From Pseudorasbora parva (lineage: Eukaryota; Chordata; Actinopteri; Cypriniformes; Gobionidae), in assembly GCF_024679245.1 (NCBI RefSeq), contig NC_090178.1, positions 3,679,853 to 3,743,852 on the forward strand: DNA of 64,000 bases. Reading direction: 5' to 3'. The notes beneath the pieces were generated by a model that saw nothing but the letters and a program-made list of their open reading frames with translations, had not been told where the DNA came from and searched no databases. How positions within the stretch are numbered: position 1 is the stretch's first letter; each line of letters opens with the position of its first letter. Both the position numbers and the translations under genes were made by a program. This document shows positions 9,328 to 22,018 of this stretch, piece after piece.

Positions 9328-11482
9328 GTACTAGTCTTTGGGCTTTATACATTTGTACTGTTATAATTTGGGTGTTTTAGCCTTTTTTTGTGAAACAAAC
9401 CATATTGTTGTTCCGTCCTTTCTAGCTTTTGAACAGTTTGCTTATGAGATGTCACGCTCAGCGTTGTGTGTACGCGCGGCCTGTTTTTCCTCTTAGCATT
9501 AGCAACTTTAGCTTTCGGGAACCATTTGAACCGGAGCGTCTAATAAACTAACAGACCCGATAAAGTACGACTGAGATGGTTGGAGCACTAATATCAATGA
9601 GCTGAGTGCCTGTTTACATGTATGTAAGTTATCAGAGAGAACGACTCCGAGAGACATACTATAACATCAGCACAGTTAGCATCACAAGCTAACAGGCAAC
9701 TCGAGCTTTATATCATGACACTAAATACATTTTCCACTTGAATAATTCATTGGTTTTATTTGATTATTCCTCTGGATTTGAAGTTACTTATTGACTTATA
9801 CAGTAACTTATACAAACACTATATTAGCCGATCAAAGCCTGCTGCGTTTGTTTTGAAAAGTCAGATTGTGCTACACGTCAAGTTATCAAATGTGTTTTTT
9901 TAATTGAACATCTATCAAATCTAAAGTGCAATGTATATAAATGGCTGTTTAATCTTTTTTTTTAAAGTTAAAATTGTTCAGCAATCTGATTTAAAGTGCT
10001 GTCTTATGATGGACCTGTGTTTTGCACTGTCACTCATGTTTTTATATTACATAAGATATAAACATAGTAATATTAAGTATAATTAGCTAGTTAGTTCACC
10101 AGAGAGGAAAAAAGACTTGGGCTGTGTTTGAATAGCGCATTATAATACTTTCTATACAGTTTATGTAGTAAACGAAGTGTGAAGGCTCAGTCTAAGAAGG
10201 AAAAAGAAAACACTAGATTGTGGAAAGTAAGAAATTGTTGTACTTTACCTCTTAATAAATAATCCTAACTTTTTTCTATAGATATTGTTTACAGGCGTTT
10301 TCTTTCCTTACATTACTACTAAAAATATTTGACAGAAAAGCCGGTTTGCACCATACAAAGCATGCTTTGCTAAATCACAAATATTAGATTAAAAAAAATT
10401 ATGATGAAATAAAAAGTCTAAAGTATGGCATACAAAGTCGTGATTAATCATTTACCTTTTATCTTAAATTTTACTTTTACGCCATAAATATGTATTTTTA
10501 TTATTATTATATTTTTAATATAGTTATGAATTTATCTAAGGTTTGATTTCCACCACATAATAACACAATGCTTTGTTAAAATCACAAATATTAGATTAAA
10601 AAAATGATTTTGTATGCTATTTAGATTTTTCTTTTATGCCATAAATATGAATTCTCACAAGGCACACATAGTTTATTTATCTCAGGCTTGTTCTTACCTT
10701 AAATTACAACTAAAAAAAATAGTTGGCAGAAAAGCTGATTTCCACCACATAAAACATGCTTTGCTAAATCACAAATTATATACACACACACACACACACA
10801 CACAATGTCTGTATTTGTCTTATAATTTTTACTTTTATGTCATAATAATAATAATGTATTATCAAGGCAAGTTTTTTTCTCTCTCTCTTATGCGGTGGAA
10901 ATGGGCTTCCATACCATATTCAGTATGCACTAGGCTAGCATTTCATTCCCAGCATGGCTTTGGTTTTGTTTAAGGACAAGACTGACGTCACTGGGTTTTG
11001 GGGTCAAAGCACAATGGATATTTAAGGCTTAACAAGAGTAGCAGTTCCTGAACAATGTCGGTCGTCCAATATGTAGTCATGTGACCGCATTGGAATGGAT
11101 TAAATTAATGGCATGGCTAACTACACAATATATGTTCTTTCTATATTAGTGTTACATTAACTTATAACCTCAAGTCTCATATATTACAGGGGACACTGAT
11201 CTGGGTTTCAACTCGGCTTTTTTTTTTTTTACAATCCCAAAGCCCTAAACAGCTTATTTCAGAATATGGAATATTGTCACTTATCGCCCACTAATACACA
11301 CCTAGTTGTTGTATTTGGTTGACCAACAACATTTAAAAACAAGAGCCGACTTCACTGCAGTGATTAGTACCAGCCCTGCTCAAACGTCAGGCGCAGGAAT
11401 AGTCACCTCTGATATATAGTATGACTTGATAGTGTTGTGAATTTAGGAGCGATACTAGATTATTAAATGTTTGTTCCCGCAG
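9328..11482 (+). other. rab5a intron 1 (predicted)
   Basis: AT-rich, without recognised exons. It contains the imperfect triplication at 10.3-10.86 kb and a short CA run at 10783-10804. The intron ends with the acceptor ttcccgcag. Confidence 0.45.
10300..10860. repeat. Imperfect tandem triplication in rab5a intron 1
   Basis: Three diverged copies of a roughly 200-base unit share 'catgctttgctaaatcacaaa' or its close variants (near 10360, 10568 and 10755), preceded by a gaaaag..ggtttgcacca-like segment and followed by acttttatg/cgccataaat. The last copy contains a CA run. Confidence 0.65.
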
Positions 11483-11712
11483 ATCTGAGAGTGACCGTTT
11501 GAGAAGCAGCTCTTGACTTCAGTACAGGAGATTGGGGCTTAGGGTCATGGCAGGAAGAGGTGGAGCAACGAGACCTAATGGACCGAGCGGCGGCAACAAA
11601 ATCTGTCAATTCAAACTAGTGCTCTTGGGAGAGTCTGCTGTGGGAAAGTCAAGTCTAGTCCTTCGCTTTGTAAAAGGACAGTTTCATGAGTTTCAGGAAA
11701 GCACAATAGGAG
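11483..11712 (+). CDS. rab5a: rab5a exon with start codon (5' UTR 11483-11546, coding 11547-11712)
   Basis: The acceptor ttcccgcag ends at 11482. The ATG is at 11547 and encodes residues 1-55, through the P-loop and switch I (ESTIG). The donor gtaaga starts at 11713, phase 1. Confidence 0.92.
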
Positions 11713-14700
11713 GTAAGACTTCTATTTCTGTGTATAATAACCCATATCTGATGTTAATGCACTTACGGATGGGATATGACTAAAATTATATATAACGGTA
11801 TGGTATAGACACACACACCATGGTAGAACTCGTCATTAATGCTTGCCCGGGACTAGGGCTGTCACAATTCCTAGATGCGAGTACTCGGTTTAAAGAAATA
11901 CTCGATTGTAATTTACCCATGTCAATTTAAGCGGCAAAGTACCGGAAGTGGCGGATTACACTGACAAGAATCCATACATTCTTTGTGTGAAGTGAACAAA
12001 TCCCTCACATTCAATTTTTCATAACTCGCCAGTTTGTACTTAATAAACCAATAAAAACATGTGGCGCGTGGTCACAGCGTTTGGGTTTGCGCGCTCACAA
12101 GGTTTGCAAAAAGTAAACAGGCTAAAACACTCGAGGTTAGAACCAGGGCAGACGACAGTATAAAGCGTCATTACGCATAAGATGGGCTTACATTTGGAAA
12201 TATATTACATTTGGAAATATATATCTGCATTTCAGTGGTAACACATAAGGTGTTGATCATCATCTTCCTTTATTATTGTTAGCATTACCTCGAACTAAAG
12301 CAGCCTCTCTTCGGAGCTGTCCTTTTCTTAAATGAGCCGTGGCAATGTTTCAAATGAGCTTCTTACGCTAGACTAATGCCTTTATTTTCAACGCGATCAC
12401 CTTGTACCCAAACCGTTTCGAAACGAAGGAGCCATTTGTCCTCCGATTACAAACAAGCTCCTCGGCGCCGCGTCTGCGGGACTCATTCATGCTGTAGGGG
12501 ATTTTAAAAAAGTGCCGTGAGTGGAAGGGAGGCGGCGGCAGCGGGACAGTGTGTGTGAGAGCGGGAGGCAGAGCGGCAGAGACGTGACAGCTGCGAAATT
12601 GCAAGCGCGGCTCGCGGCTGTTTTTTCAAATAGTGTAGCATATTTTAAACTAATCGGTTAACCGGTTTCAACCGGCTAATGATGCTCGGTCAAGAAAATG
12701 TTAAGTTTTCGCCATCCCTAATTTACATGCATGGAGTGTGTCTCAAACTCCATCTTTGCATAATGCTGAGAGTTTGGGTTGCTTAGAACATTCATCTGTT
12801 TTCCATTTCAATCAATACGTTTCTAAATATGCAACTGTTCATTGTGATTATTTCAAGTTAAACCTTCACTCTTGAGTTGGCCTACATTGATGTCCTCATG
12901 TTCTTGTTGAAGAAATGACAGTGGCTGTAGCATTTCTATCGTAAAGTGGACAAATATTAAAGATCAAGTTAACATTTGAATTAAATGTTGAATTAAAGGA
13001 GCTGTACATAAGAAATCTATTTCAATTAATCATATAAAATGGCCCTGATATGTTAATTTCAAATATCATCATCACTGACAACAGTAGTCCGGCCAGGATA
13101 CGGTCATTTAAAAGATGTTGTTGCAGCCCTCAACTGATGTTGACATGTGTTTTGGCCTGAAGCTCCACCCTCCACCTATTGACCAATCACGAAGTCAGTA
13201 GTGTTTGGGCATCCAGGTTGCCAGATCTGCTCTAGTTAGCACAGTACTATTTAGATTACAGTACTAGTTTTGGCCACAATCTTACATACACTTCCTTTAA
13301 AGGAAGACTCCACCGTTTTTAGAAATAGGCTTATTCAATATCTTTCCTATGTTTAAATATGTGAGCAAATGGATTTTTGTCTCAGTGCATGCATCGTTTT
13401 AGTTTGGCAGGGTCGCTGTTAGCTTAGCATAATGAATGAAATCCTATGTTGCCAGGTAGCATGTCCCAAGTAAAAGTGATCCAAAAGAAAAAAAAGTCCC
13501 ACCTAATTACTTCTTATGGCCTGCCTATTCACACCGAGTACAAATGCAGATTTCCAAGGTAAGATATTGACATGGGACTATATTATGGGGAAGCACTGCT
13601 ACCTGGGCGCAGATATATACAAATTAATTAGAAAAAAATGTTTACGGTTGCTTTCCTGAATTCAATTAATTAAGCAGCTAGTATGACTACTATTTACAGG
13701 TAAACATTACAGTGAACAAACACCACAGACAATGGCAGACCGCGGCCAAGGCATAGCGTCAATAAAACTTCTATAAACGACTAACAGTTTCTGCACAGTT
13801 ATTGATGTTAACAGCCCCTGAAGTACCAAAAAAGGTACCATTGGGAACCGGTACTGATTAAAATATGAACAGTACCCAACCCTAACAAGTTAAAATTGCT
13901 ACTTTCTCTAGATTTAAACATTCTTGGAAACATTTGGTAGAATGTCAGTACATATGTATAACATTGTTCTAGTGTTTTTTTGGGCATTTTAATACAGGGT
14001 ATCCGCGGGGTCTTGAAAAGTCTTCAAAATTAAAAAATTAATTTTGGGAAAATTAAGACCCTTATAAAGTATTAAAAAGTCTTATCACGGCTTTATAAAG
14101 TCTTACATTTTGAAAGTATTTTGTTCAAGCTTTGTCAAAAGAGTTTGACTCAAAAGTATTTATGAATATATTTATTTTCATCCCCATAAGTATTCAAAAA
14201 CACCAGCCACCAGCCAAATGCGGCCGATTTTGAGTTGTGGCGGGTAAACTCGCTTCACCTACCGAGCTGTTTCACCTCTTTGTAAACTTTGTTCAATGCA
14301 TGCGAGTGCTGCTGTATGTGCTCATATGACCAGCCGTTTTCTCCGTCATCACTCGCGTGAAGACGTGCTGTGAGACTTGCGCGCTCTGTCAGAAAATCAT
14401 ACGCTGTGCATCATCCGAGAGCGCGCGCTCGTCTAACAGCGCGCAAATATTGAGTTCTCTTTCAAGTCTTGCGCTTAAACGGACAAACTCACAAGTAGTA
14501 TGTCAACATATCCATCTTGATGAGTATCCAAGCAGACATAGTGTGAATGCCTTAAGTGAACTGTATAGTCGAGAAAGACGAGCATATCCCTGCCTCAGGT
14601 CTTAAAGGCGCAGTAGCCGTTACTGCTGCCTGAGTGATGTCCTTATATTTAGTTTGACATTAAACAATGCTCTTGATTGAATAGCTTTTGTAAGTTTGAT

Positions 14701-17700
14701 AAGGATTAATCTTTCATTTTAACAGTTAAATATGCAGTTATTTTACATTTGATTACTTTATTCAATTTCTGTACCTTTCTGCAGGCCAGTAGGCATGTAC
14801 ATTATTATTTAATGTACACGAGTGAGGTCGAGTTAAACATTTTAGTTTGAATTTTATTTTTCGGTTTTTGGCTTTGGTTTCTTCTTTTTTGGTTTCGGCC
14901 AAGAATTTTGATTTCGGTGCATCCCATTCTGACAATGTTCTGCTCGGTATGTCATCAACACGCTTCAAAGATGCCAAAACTAATAGTTTTATTCTTGGGA
15001 CTAAAAACCATAAAACTGGAAGCCATAAAAGACCACGAATCATTGTGAAAATGTCAAAATGAAATTTTGAAATTTCATTGAGATTCGAGATCAAATAAAC
15101 TGCTTAAGTATTGTAGAGCTTGTAGTATTAATTTTCCAAAAAACCAAACCAAAAAGTGGCTGGTAAAAACATTGAGTGGTAGACTTTGAAAAAAGTTAAT
15201 TTCCATCCCTGGCGAGCGCTGTCTACGGGTGACGTCATGTATTTTGCGAAATGCGCAGTTAGGTGATGTCGCCCTCCATACATTGCGAAACAGATATGCA
15301 ATATAAACAATACAAAATTGGCCTACGATAGATTTTTAAGTAGATTTTAAGTCTACATTTGACTACAACTGTTTATTAAAGGTTTGTTGCTGATTAGAAC
15401 TTGAAGTGCGATGAGGTCTTAATATTTTGAGAAGGTCTTTAAAAAGTCTTAAAAAGGTATTGAAATTAACTTCAGGATTCCTGCATATATCCTGTAATAC
15501 AAAAATCTTACATATTGTGCCTTTAATATTGAATTTATTGATCAAATGTAAGAATTTGACATGAAAGATGACACATTTAATAAGGTAAATGACGCACTGG
15601 GGTAAATATGCAGATTTAAGTATGTAAAAGCGGATCAAACATTCATAAAAATCGAATTAATAAATTGTTCACACCACCAAATATCCTTTTTCCCTCTGGG
15701 CAAGTAATTTTTTTTTTTTACAAGCTCATTACAAGGCTCAATGTCAAGCCCTGCATGGTTCAGCAAAATGCTGTCGAGCCGTAATTACAGTGTTACTAGA
15801 TGGAAAGATCTGACCCGTCTCTGTCCTCTCTCCACTAGCTGCCTTCTTGACTCAGACGGTATGTTTGGATGACACAACAGTGAAGTTTGAGATCTGGGAT
15901 ACAGCTGGACAGGAGCGCTACCACAGTCTGGCCCCAATGTATTACAGAGGAGCGCAGGCGGCCATAGTGGTCTATGACATAACGAATGAAGTGAGTCCTA
16001 ACTTGCTCTGTTTAAACAAAGAATCAATTTTCTACCTCTTTTGAGACTAACACTTCCTCAAGTCCAAAAAGAGCATTAAGCTGCAAAAATGGCTTGCTCT
16101 AAAATCCTTTAGCAAACCAGCGTGTGAATGCAGCAGTGCCGTTACTCATTCACATGCAAAAGGAGTGTTTATAGATACAAAACATCCCATTTAATGCTAC
16201 AGGTCAGCGAGAGGATGGGAAATGGTTCTGGTAAAACGAAATTATCACTTGCATAATAAAAGTGGACCCGTCTGGGAGAAATTAAAAATGAAAAAAATTA
16301 TGATAACCCCTTGGAGCACAACTGAGAGAGCCCTGCTTTATGGAGATGCATGTGTTTTTTCCTTTCAGGAATCATTTGCACGTGCGAAAAACTGGGTGAA
16401 AGAGCTTCAAAGACAAGCCAGTCCAAATATTGTAATAGCTTTGGCTGGAAACAAGGCAGATCTTGCCAACAAGAGAGCGTTGGACTTTCAGGTTTGTGAT
16501 GTTTGAACAGCCACAGACGAGCAGACGCTTCCTGTTGGCTTTACAAATGAGATGTGGAACTGTTTACAAACAAACAAACATGCCGTGCAGACTTCCAGAC
16601 ATTTACAACTGTCTGTGTAGAGTTTGAAACCCTGACTACTTTTTTTTTCCTCACAGGATGCACAGTCATATGCAGATGACAACAGTTTGCTTTTTATGGA
16701 AACGTCGGCAAAGACTTCAATGAACGTGAACGAGATTTTCATGGCCATTGGTAAGTTATCAGTTAGTTTGACCTACTACTTTTTTTGTCAAATAGTTATT
16801 ATATATATATTTTACTAGACTTGGTGCAAAACTCTGCGTTGCCGGTGTTCAGGCCAACATCAGTTACATCACTTGCCCACCATTGTTAATTTTCATTGAC
16901 AAATAATGTCATAATTTTTGTCAACGACCTTTTTTCACAGATAAAAACAAGACGATAGCTAAATAAAAACTAGTGTCGGATGACAAAAACTATGAGAAAT
17001 CTACTGTCATTTTTGTCAATGAATAAAAAGTGATGAAAATGTTAGGGAGGGTCGATAAGGGAAACGATTCAGTCAGAACTGATATATTGTGTAAAAGATG
17101 AGCACTTTTTAATTGGTAACATGCGGAACTAACCGTGGGGAAACCATAGGCTCATGCATCTCCAATACAGAGCTTCAGTCAATGAATAACACACATTTAT
17201 ACCAGGCACTTGTTTATGAACTAATGCTGATGAATAATGACAATGTTTACTTTACAATCTTTATATAGGTATGTTTTAGATGGTTGTAACTGCATATTTT
17301 ATCTCCCTCACCTGAACTTGAATGAGCAACTGCAATAGAGACACAGGCATTTCAAAATAAGATTCAATGTGTATTTTGAGCTGGTTTAAGTCACACATTA
17401 TATATTGGTTTTGTTTACACAATACACTGTATTTAATTTAATTCCCATTTACTTAATAGAAAGACTAGTATTTGACACATTCAATAAAGTATCAGAGTTA
17501 TAATAGTTTTAACTAAAACCATTAAAAAAAAACTTCATTACTTGAAATTAAATAAATGTTAACTGAAATAAAATAAAAAATATGAACAAAACGTATTTGA
17601 CGCTTTAGCGTAACCTGATATAGCCTTCTAACTAAGAGATACAAAGTATATATATAAATGTTTTTAAAAAACAAAAACAGTAAATTGAGCTTTTTCGTGT

Positions 17701-19031
17701 ATTTTTAATGTTAACAAAATGTCAGTTCAAGTAACCGTTTATGTAATGCTTACATGCTTAATTAATGCATAACAATTGAATTAAACTCATTAGATTTTAG
17801 GAGAATATATCTACTGTAGATTTAGTTGACTAAAACTAAAAACAATTCAGGTGACTAAAGCTAAATGGCATTTTAGTTAAAAGACTATGACTAAAACTAA
17901 ATCAATTTTCTGTCAAAATTAACACTGTTGCCCACTGTGGCACCACCCCTACCGTCGTTTAGATTTTTTATTGTAGTAATAAAATAATTTACTTTAGTTA
18001 GAGAACAGACACTACAAATAAAAACTGAACTTCTGCTTTATAAAGCGCGCACCATATGAGAGTCGCAGCACAGCAGCAGGAGTTAGATTTCATTCATCAC
18101 ACGAGCGAGGAGCTGACAGACAAGATGACGGTGGAAGATTTGGTTTCAAAGCGAAATGTAAACGCCTTTTTAAGGGAGTTTGTCAAAAGTAAAATTATTC
18201 ACGGCCACTCTCATTTATTCACGGCCACACTGTCATCCGTTCACGGCTGCACAAGCACAGTAATGTGACGGTGAGGGAACATTTTCTCACAGTCACATCC
18301 CATAACGGGTAAAAAGGCTAATGCATTTTGATTCTATTATTCTATTTTCCACAATGTCAAACCAACACAGCCTAACCTGAAATGCAAGCTCAGGCCTGCG
18401 GTTCTTTCATACAAGATCATGCAGTTGTGCGCTCTAGACAGGGAATATACTCAGTTCCAGGAAACACTTAGCCTAGGAAGAAGCAAATATATTTAAAGTT
18501 TAACGAGGCTGGGTTCATATTCAACTGTTAATCCAAAACAGCTAGGCTATAAAAGATAACTGTAAAAAAAAAGAAAGAAAAAAAAGAGGTATTGTATTTT
18601 GGCAGATTTTATAGTGTAAGTTTCAAGAGGGATGGCAGGTGTGTGAGGAAAATAAATAAATAATTCAAATCTTAAAATTGAATATCAAATACAAATCCAC
18701 CAAACTAATATTCTGGGCCATCTCCCATTATAAAACTTAGAAGAGCCAGGATATTTAATATAACTCTGTGTTTGGCTAAAAGAAGTCAGTCACATACACC
18801 TGCGATGGCCTGAGGCTGTCAGTTATGGCTGAACTAACCCTTTAACCTGCAAACATCAGGAAGCCTCGCTCCTTGCATTTTCATAATATTTCCTTTGTCT
18901 CTTTTTGCACCTTAGCAAAGAAACTACCCAAGAATGAGCCCCAGCCTACAGGTGCCAACACGGGACGCAACAGAGGTGTGGATCTAACAGAAACGGCACA
19001 GCCCACGAAAGGTCCCTGCTGTAGCAACTAA
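11547..19031 (+). CDS. rab5a: rab5a, Rab5A small GTPase, complete coding region in five exons
   Basis: Exons 11547-11712, 15839-15990, 16369-16491, 16657-16750 and 18916-19031 join in phase to 651 nt: 216 residues plus TAA, against 215 in human Rab5A. Rab5 controls homotypic fusion and motor recruitment at early endosomes and is anchored by C-terminal prenylation. The P-loop GESAVGKS is at 28-35, effector Thr53, WDTAGQE 75-81 (catalytic Gln80), NKAD 134-137, ETSAK 162-166 and the double-cysteine CCSN tail at 213-216. The start has G at -3 and +4. Features favouring Rab5A over Rab5B/C include [21 protein letters not shown] and the tail [13 protein letters not shown]. Leu144 replaces the usual Val after NKRA. 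It is divergent with efhb. Which fish ohnolog (aa or ab) this is cannot be decided here. Confidence 0.97.
11853..12720. mobile_element. hAT-like repeat (TAGGGCTG / CATCCCTA ends)
   Basis: The left end tagggctgtcacaattccta and the right end gccatcccta are roughly inverted; ggttaaccggtttcaaccgg near the right end is characteristic of a common fish hAT-type repeat. No clear target duplication was found and there is no intact frame. Confidence 0.5.
13995..15494. mobile_element. hAT-like element (CAGGGTATCCGCGG start) with nested second hAT
   Basis: It starts cagggtatccgcggggtctt and ends with a roughly inverted tatatcctg; inner flanks repeat 'aaaaagtctta'-type motifs at both sides. It is interrupted by the 14.2-15.2 kb hAT copy. 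No transposase frame is intact. Confidence 0.65.
14202..15211. mobile_element. Left-truncated second copy of the CAGGGATGGAAATTA hAT family
   Basis: It runs parallel to 1347-2735 from caccagccaaatgcgg to gttaatttccatccctg, with the shared middle blocks gcgcaaatattgagttctct and gacaatgttctgctcggtat. The left terminus is missing, so no duplication can be checked. It is nested in 13995-15494. Confidence 0.8.
15839..15990 (+). CDS. rab5a: rab5a coding exon 2
   Basis: The acceptor tccactag ends at 15838 and the donor gtgagt starts at 15991. It encodes residues 56-106 including WDTAGQE and the switch II region [20 protein letters not shown]. Confidence 0.96.
16369..16491 (+). CDS. rab5a: rab5a coding exon 3
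   Basis: The acceptor cctttcag ends at 16368 and the donor gtttgt starts at 16492. It encodes residues 107-147 with the guanine-specificity motif NKAD and ends KRALDFQ. Confidence 0.96.
16657..16750 (+). CDS. rab5a: rab5a coding exon 4
   Basis: The acceptor cctcacag ends at 16656 and the donor gtaagt starts at 16751. It encodes residues 148-178 with ETSAK and the NVNEIFMAI helix. Confidence 0.96.
16881..17927. mobile_element. hAT-like element in rab5a intron with perfect 8-bp duplication
   Basis: The ends cattgttaattttcattgac and gtcaaaattaacactg are near inverted copies. The 8-bp ttgcccac flanks both (16873-16880, 17928-17935). The interior is AT-rich with many 'actaaaac' motifs and no intact protein. 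Confidence 0.85.
18056..18268 (+). pseudogene. Possible BED-finger transposase N-terminal fragment
   Basis: A 70-codon frame contains [20 protein letters not shown], which resembles the start of ZBED/hAT-type transposases just before their BED finger. The expected cysteine/histidine finger does not follow and the frame then runs into repeated 'ttcacggcca' motifs. It is upstream of the last rab5a exon and inside its intron. Weak evidence. Confidence 0.25.
18916..19031 (+). CDS. rab5a: rab5a final coding exon 5
   Basis: The acceptor caccttag ends at 18915. It encodes residues 179-216, [11 protein letters not shown]..., ending in the geranylgeranylation signal CCSN, with TAA at 19029-19031. Confidence 0.96.
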
Positions 19032-19929
19032 ACGCTGACGGCCCTCACCTCCTAACCAATCGCATCACATCTGGACATGGGGCTCCTCCTTCCAAACCTC
19101 GCTCCTTGGATTAGCTAAAGACTCTGTATAGCTGGGTTTCTAATACTTTTTTTTACTTTTTATTTTTAAGAAAATATATGTAAATCTGCAGGCTACTGGA
19201 TGCATGTATCACTACAAAAGCTAAATACACATTTTAACTTAATTCAGCAGGAGAACAAACCAGAGAGAGAGAAATATTGAATGGGTTTAGTATATGATTA
19301 CCTAATAACCAGGTCCAGGCACAATCTGCGGATGTTTTTCTGCAAAAATGGATTTAAACATTGTTATTGGTTATCAAATCAGCCGACATATTTAATAAAA
19401 CCCCATGAATGCATTGCAATTCTGTGGAAATCATCATGCAGATTTCGTGTGGGCCTGATTATGACTCAATATTGAATCGGATTAAGAGTGTTAAAACGGC
19501 TTGTGAAAAACTAGATCCTCCACCTGCTCCATCAGCAGCCGGTCTAAAGTTGCTTGTAGTTTGGATGCGGTAGCTTCTTGTTCTAGTTAAGCATTCCTCA
19601 AATGTGCCACATATGGCAGTACGACCATGGTAATAGTGAAAATAATGGGCCTTCAGGAGCAGTTTGAGCTTGTGAAGCGACAGGGATCTTGCAGAGGGTT
19701 AAAGAATATATTAAGGAAGGCAGAAACATGTTTAACCTGCTGTATTATAATTATTATTATTAATTGGGGCTATTCTCATCTCTCCGTTATGCTTATGAAC
19801 TTAATGTCAGGCCCATATGGAATCTGTGCATTTTTGGGGGAAGAATCTATTTGAACATGTTAAAATGTGTTCAGTGGCTGTGCACATGATAAATGATTAG
19901 TGTTTAATTAAAAAATGCAAGGGGAAATT

Positions 19930-20880
19930 AACTCTTTCTTCACCAACGGCAGGATTTATCATCTTTCATGGCCCCCAGAATATTCTGAACATGCAATGTA
20001 ACAAAAAAAAACATTTCTTTCTAACTTCATGAATTCTGTTTTATCAACACTTGAATGTGTTTCATAAAAGCTGCAAAAATCATGTTTTTGTGTTCGAGCA
20101 ATCAAAACACAGATCCTATCATACACGCGGTGCAACGCAACAGCAGGCACTACTCAAGTGTTTTTTGCTAGTTTCAGCCAGACGCAGTTCTCATGTTCAC
20201 GTCCAGCTCCTCATTATTTAAATATCAAATGCACTGGCGCATCTGTTCACCGATGGCCGTCTGGTCTGAACACCAGGTGTGTTCAGGAGCATTGTTGGAG
20301 CGTCGCTATTGTGAGGAACTGAAAACCACTGACCAACACACACCTGCTCTAAAGTCAATAGTGCAGGATTTATGTTACTTAAAGAGTGTGTTAGTTAAAT
20401 GTGCCTATAGGTGGTGCACAACGCACATACACTCTGATTATTACACACACAGGGATGCGCTGCAGCACACACACGTTTAAATATTAAAAATAAAATGATT
20501 AAAATGTAAAAAGATTGTGTACATAATCTAAAAACACCTACATGTTATAAATGATAGACAAAAACTGCCCAAAACACACCCATCACTCATTCAGAGACGA
20601 GGTCGACCCTTTTGAACCATGCACCTGGCAAGCTGACCGTTTTTCACGTCGTTAAACTAGAAAAAGTGGATGTGGACACACCCTACATCTGTGTGCGCTT
20701 CCCTCAGGTCGAGTAGATGGAGTCGATTAACACTCCCGAAGCCTCACAAGTAATTAAGTGGTTTTGATTTAGATGCGGTTTAATGCGATAAATGACGTAC
20801 GCCAGCAATGCTTCTGTCACTTGTCTCTGCATCATCTTCACCTGTGTTTTGATCAGAAGATTCTTAGCACCCCCTAACAT
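19930..20880. repeat. Dispersed repeat shared with 45.9-46.4 kb
   Basis: Blocks such as agaatattctgaacatgcaa, cttcatgaattctgtttt and cacctgtgttttgatcagaa recur in the same order at 45.93-46.40 kb. The copy here has about 0.6 kb of extra sequence (20.15-20.77 kb) not present in the other. Confidence 0.6.
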
Positions 20881-21679
20881 ATAACACTGAAAACATGCAT
20901 AGCGGGGAAAGAGTTAAAGTGCGTGCATTTGAAATCTGTGCACATTTCCTGTGGGCCTGGCAATCCATTAAAAAAAACACAAAAAAGAAAGAAAATGATA
21001 ACTTCAGTGTCTCGAACATGTCCAGGAATCTTTCCCTGCAGTTTTTGTTGTAATCTTACAGGTAGTTATGAGCAGACTGTCATCACCGCCTGATTGCGTC
21101 AGTGATGCAGTGCAGTTGTGTGTCATCACATGTACTCGGAGGACTAAAGGCGTGTGTTTGCAGGCAAATTTAAATAAGTGCCGTCGAACAAGACATTCAA
21201 GACTCTTGGTTTCAAAACACGACTTCCTTTCAAATGAAATCTGCGTTATTTAGATTTGCCTCTCATGACGGACAGTAATTTGCACACTGTACAGCCTCCC
21301 ATAAATCCTACTACCAGTTTCTTTTCACAGAGAATCATGTTTAAATGGTGGTCTTTTTAAATGTATGTAGTGTTATTAACAAATGAACTTGACATTTAGT
21401 CAGTGGTCTGTCTTGTACCTTCTCTCAAAATGCTCAATGTTTTTATTTCTAAGAACTTATTGAATTGCACAATTTTGAGTTGCTTTTTTTTCTAGTTATA
21501 AAATTGTGGCTGCCTGTTGTATCCCAAACGATTTCATCACGGACTACAGTGGACTTTCTAACACTCCTGAAGTACCGCAGTCGGTAAACTAACTGGCAGA
21601 CGTTCAGTAATTCAGCAGTGAAATGCATTAACACTGAGGGGCTGATCGGTTTTTGATGTCCAGGTACTAGTACATTTCC

Positions 21680-21685
21680 AATAAA
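21680..21685 (+). terminator. rab5a: Candidate polyadenylation signal for rab5a
   Basis: AATAAA followed within about 30 bases by GT-rich sequence (catgtttgtctgtttc). It is the best-placed signal noticed downstream of the stop; cleavage here is inferred. Confidence 0.4.
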
Positions 21686-22018
21686 GGGGGTGAAATGTTC
21701 CAGTTCTGTACATGTTTGTCTGTTTCATACATGCATATGGAACAGGAATTGAAAGCTAGACATTAAATAACTTTAAAAGTAACCAGTTTGAGGAGATGTT
21801 CCCTCAAAGTGTGTTTAGTTGAGCTCTGAATATTGTGATGAAACATGCTCCATCAGTTTTTCCGAGTTAGGTTTCTTCTTCACAACAATTCCTATGGTAT
21901 TTTGCTCTAGGCCACAAGTCTGAAACCTGTTAGTGCGGCAGAAATTACACATTTTGAGCGTTTTAACCCTGTGTAAGTACACACACACACACACACACTT
22001 GTACACACACAAATGTGT

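Larger units (their letters stand above)
11713..15838 (+). other. rab5a intron between exons 1 and 2 of the coding region
   Basis: 4.1 kb with GT/AG borders, largely mobile DNA: a hAT-like repeat at 11.85-12.72 kb, a TTAA-type MITE end near 13.29 kb (ttaaaggaagactccacc) and a nested hAT pair at 13.99-15.49 kb. No host exon was seen between them. Confidence 0.85.
19032..21700 (+). other. rab5a: Probable rab5a 3' UTR, with repeat content
   Basis: No new gene starts here. A canonical AATAAA lies at 21680-21685, followed by a GT-rich stretch, and would give a 2.7-kb 3' UTR. The part 19.93-20.88 kb resembles a repeat also seen at 45.9-46.4 kb, so the true end could be earlier. Confidence 0.4.

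Noticed and set aside
11532..11546. Upstream in-frame start for rab5a at 11532
   Set aside because: The codon there is TTG; the ATG at 11547 has good context and gives the expected Rab5 N-terminus.
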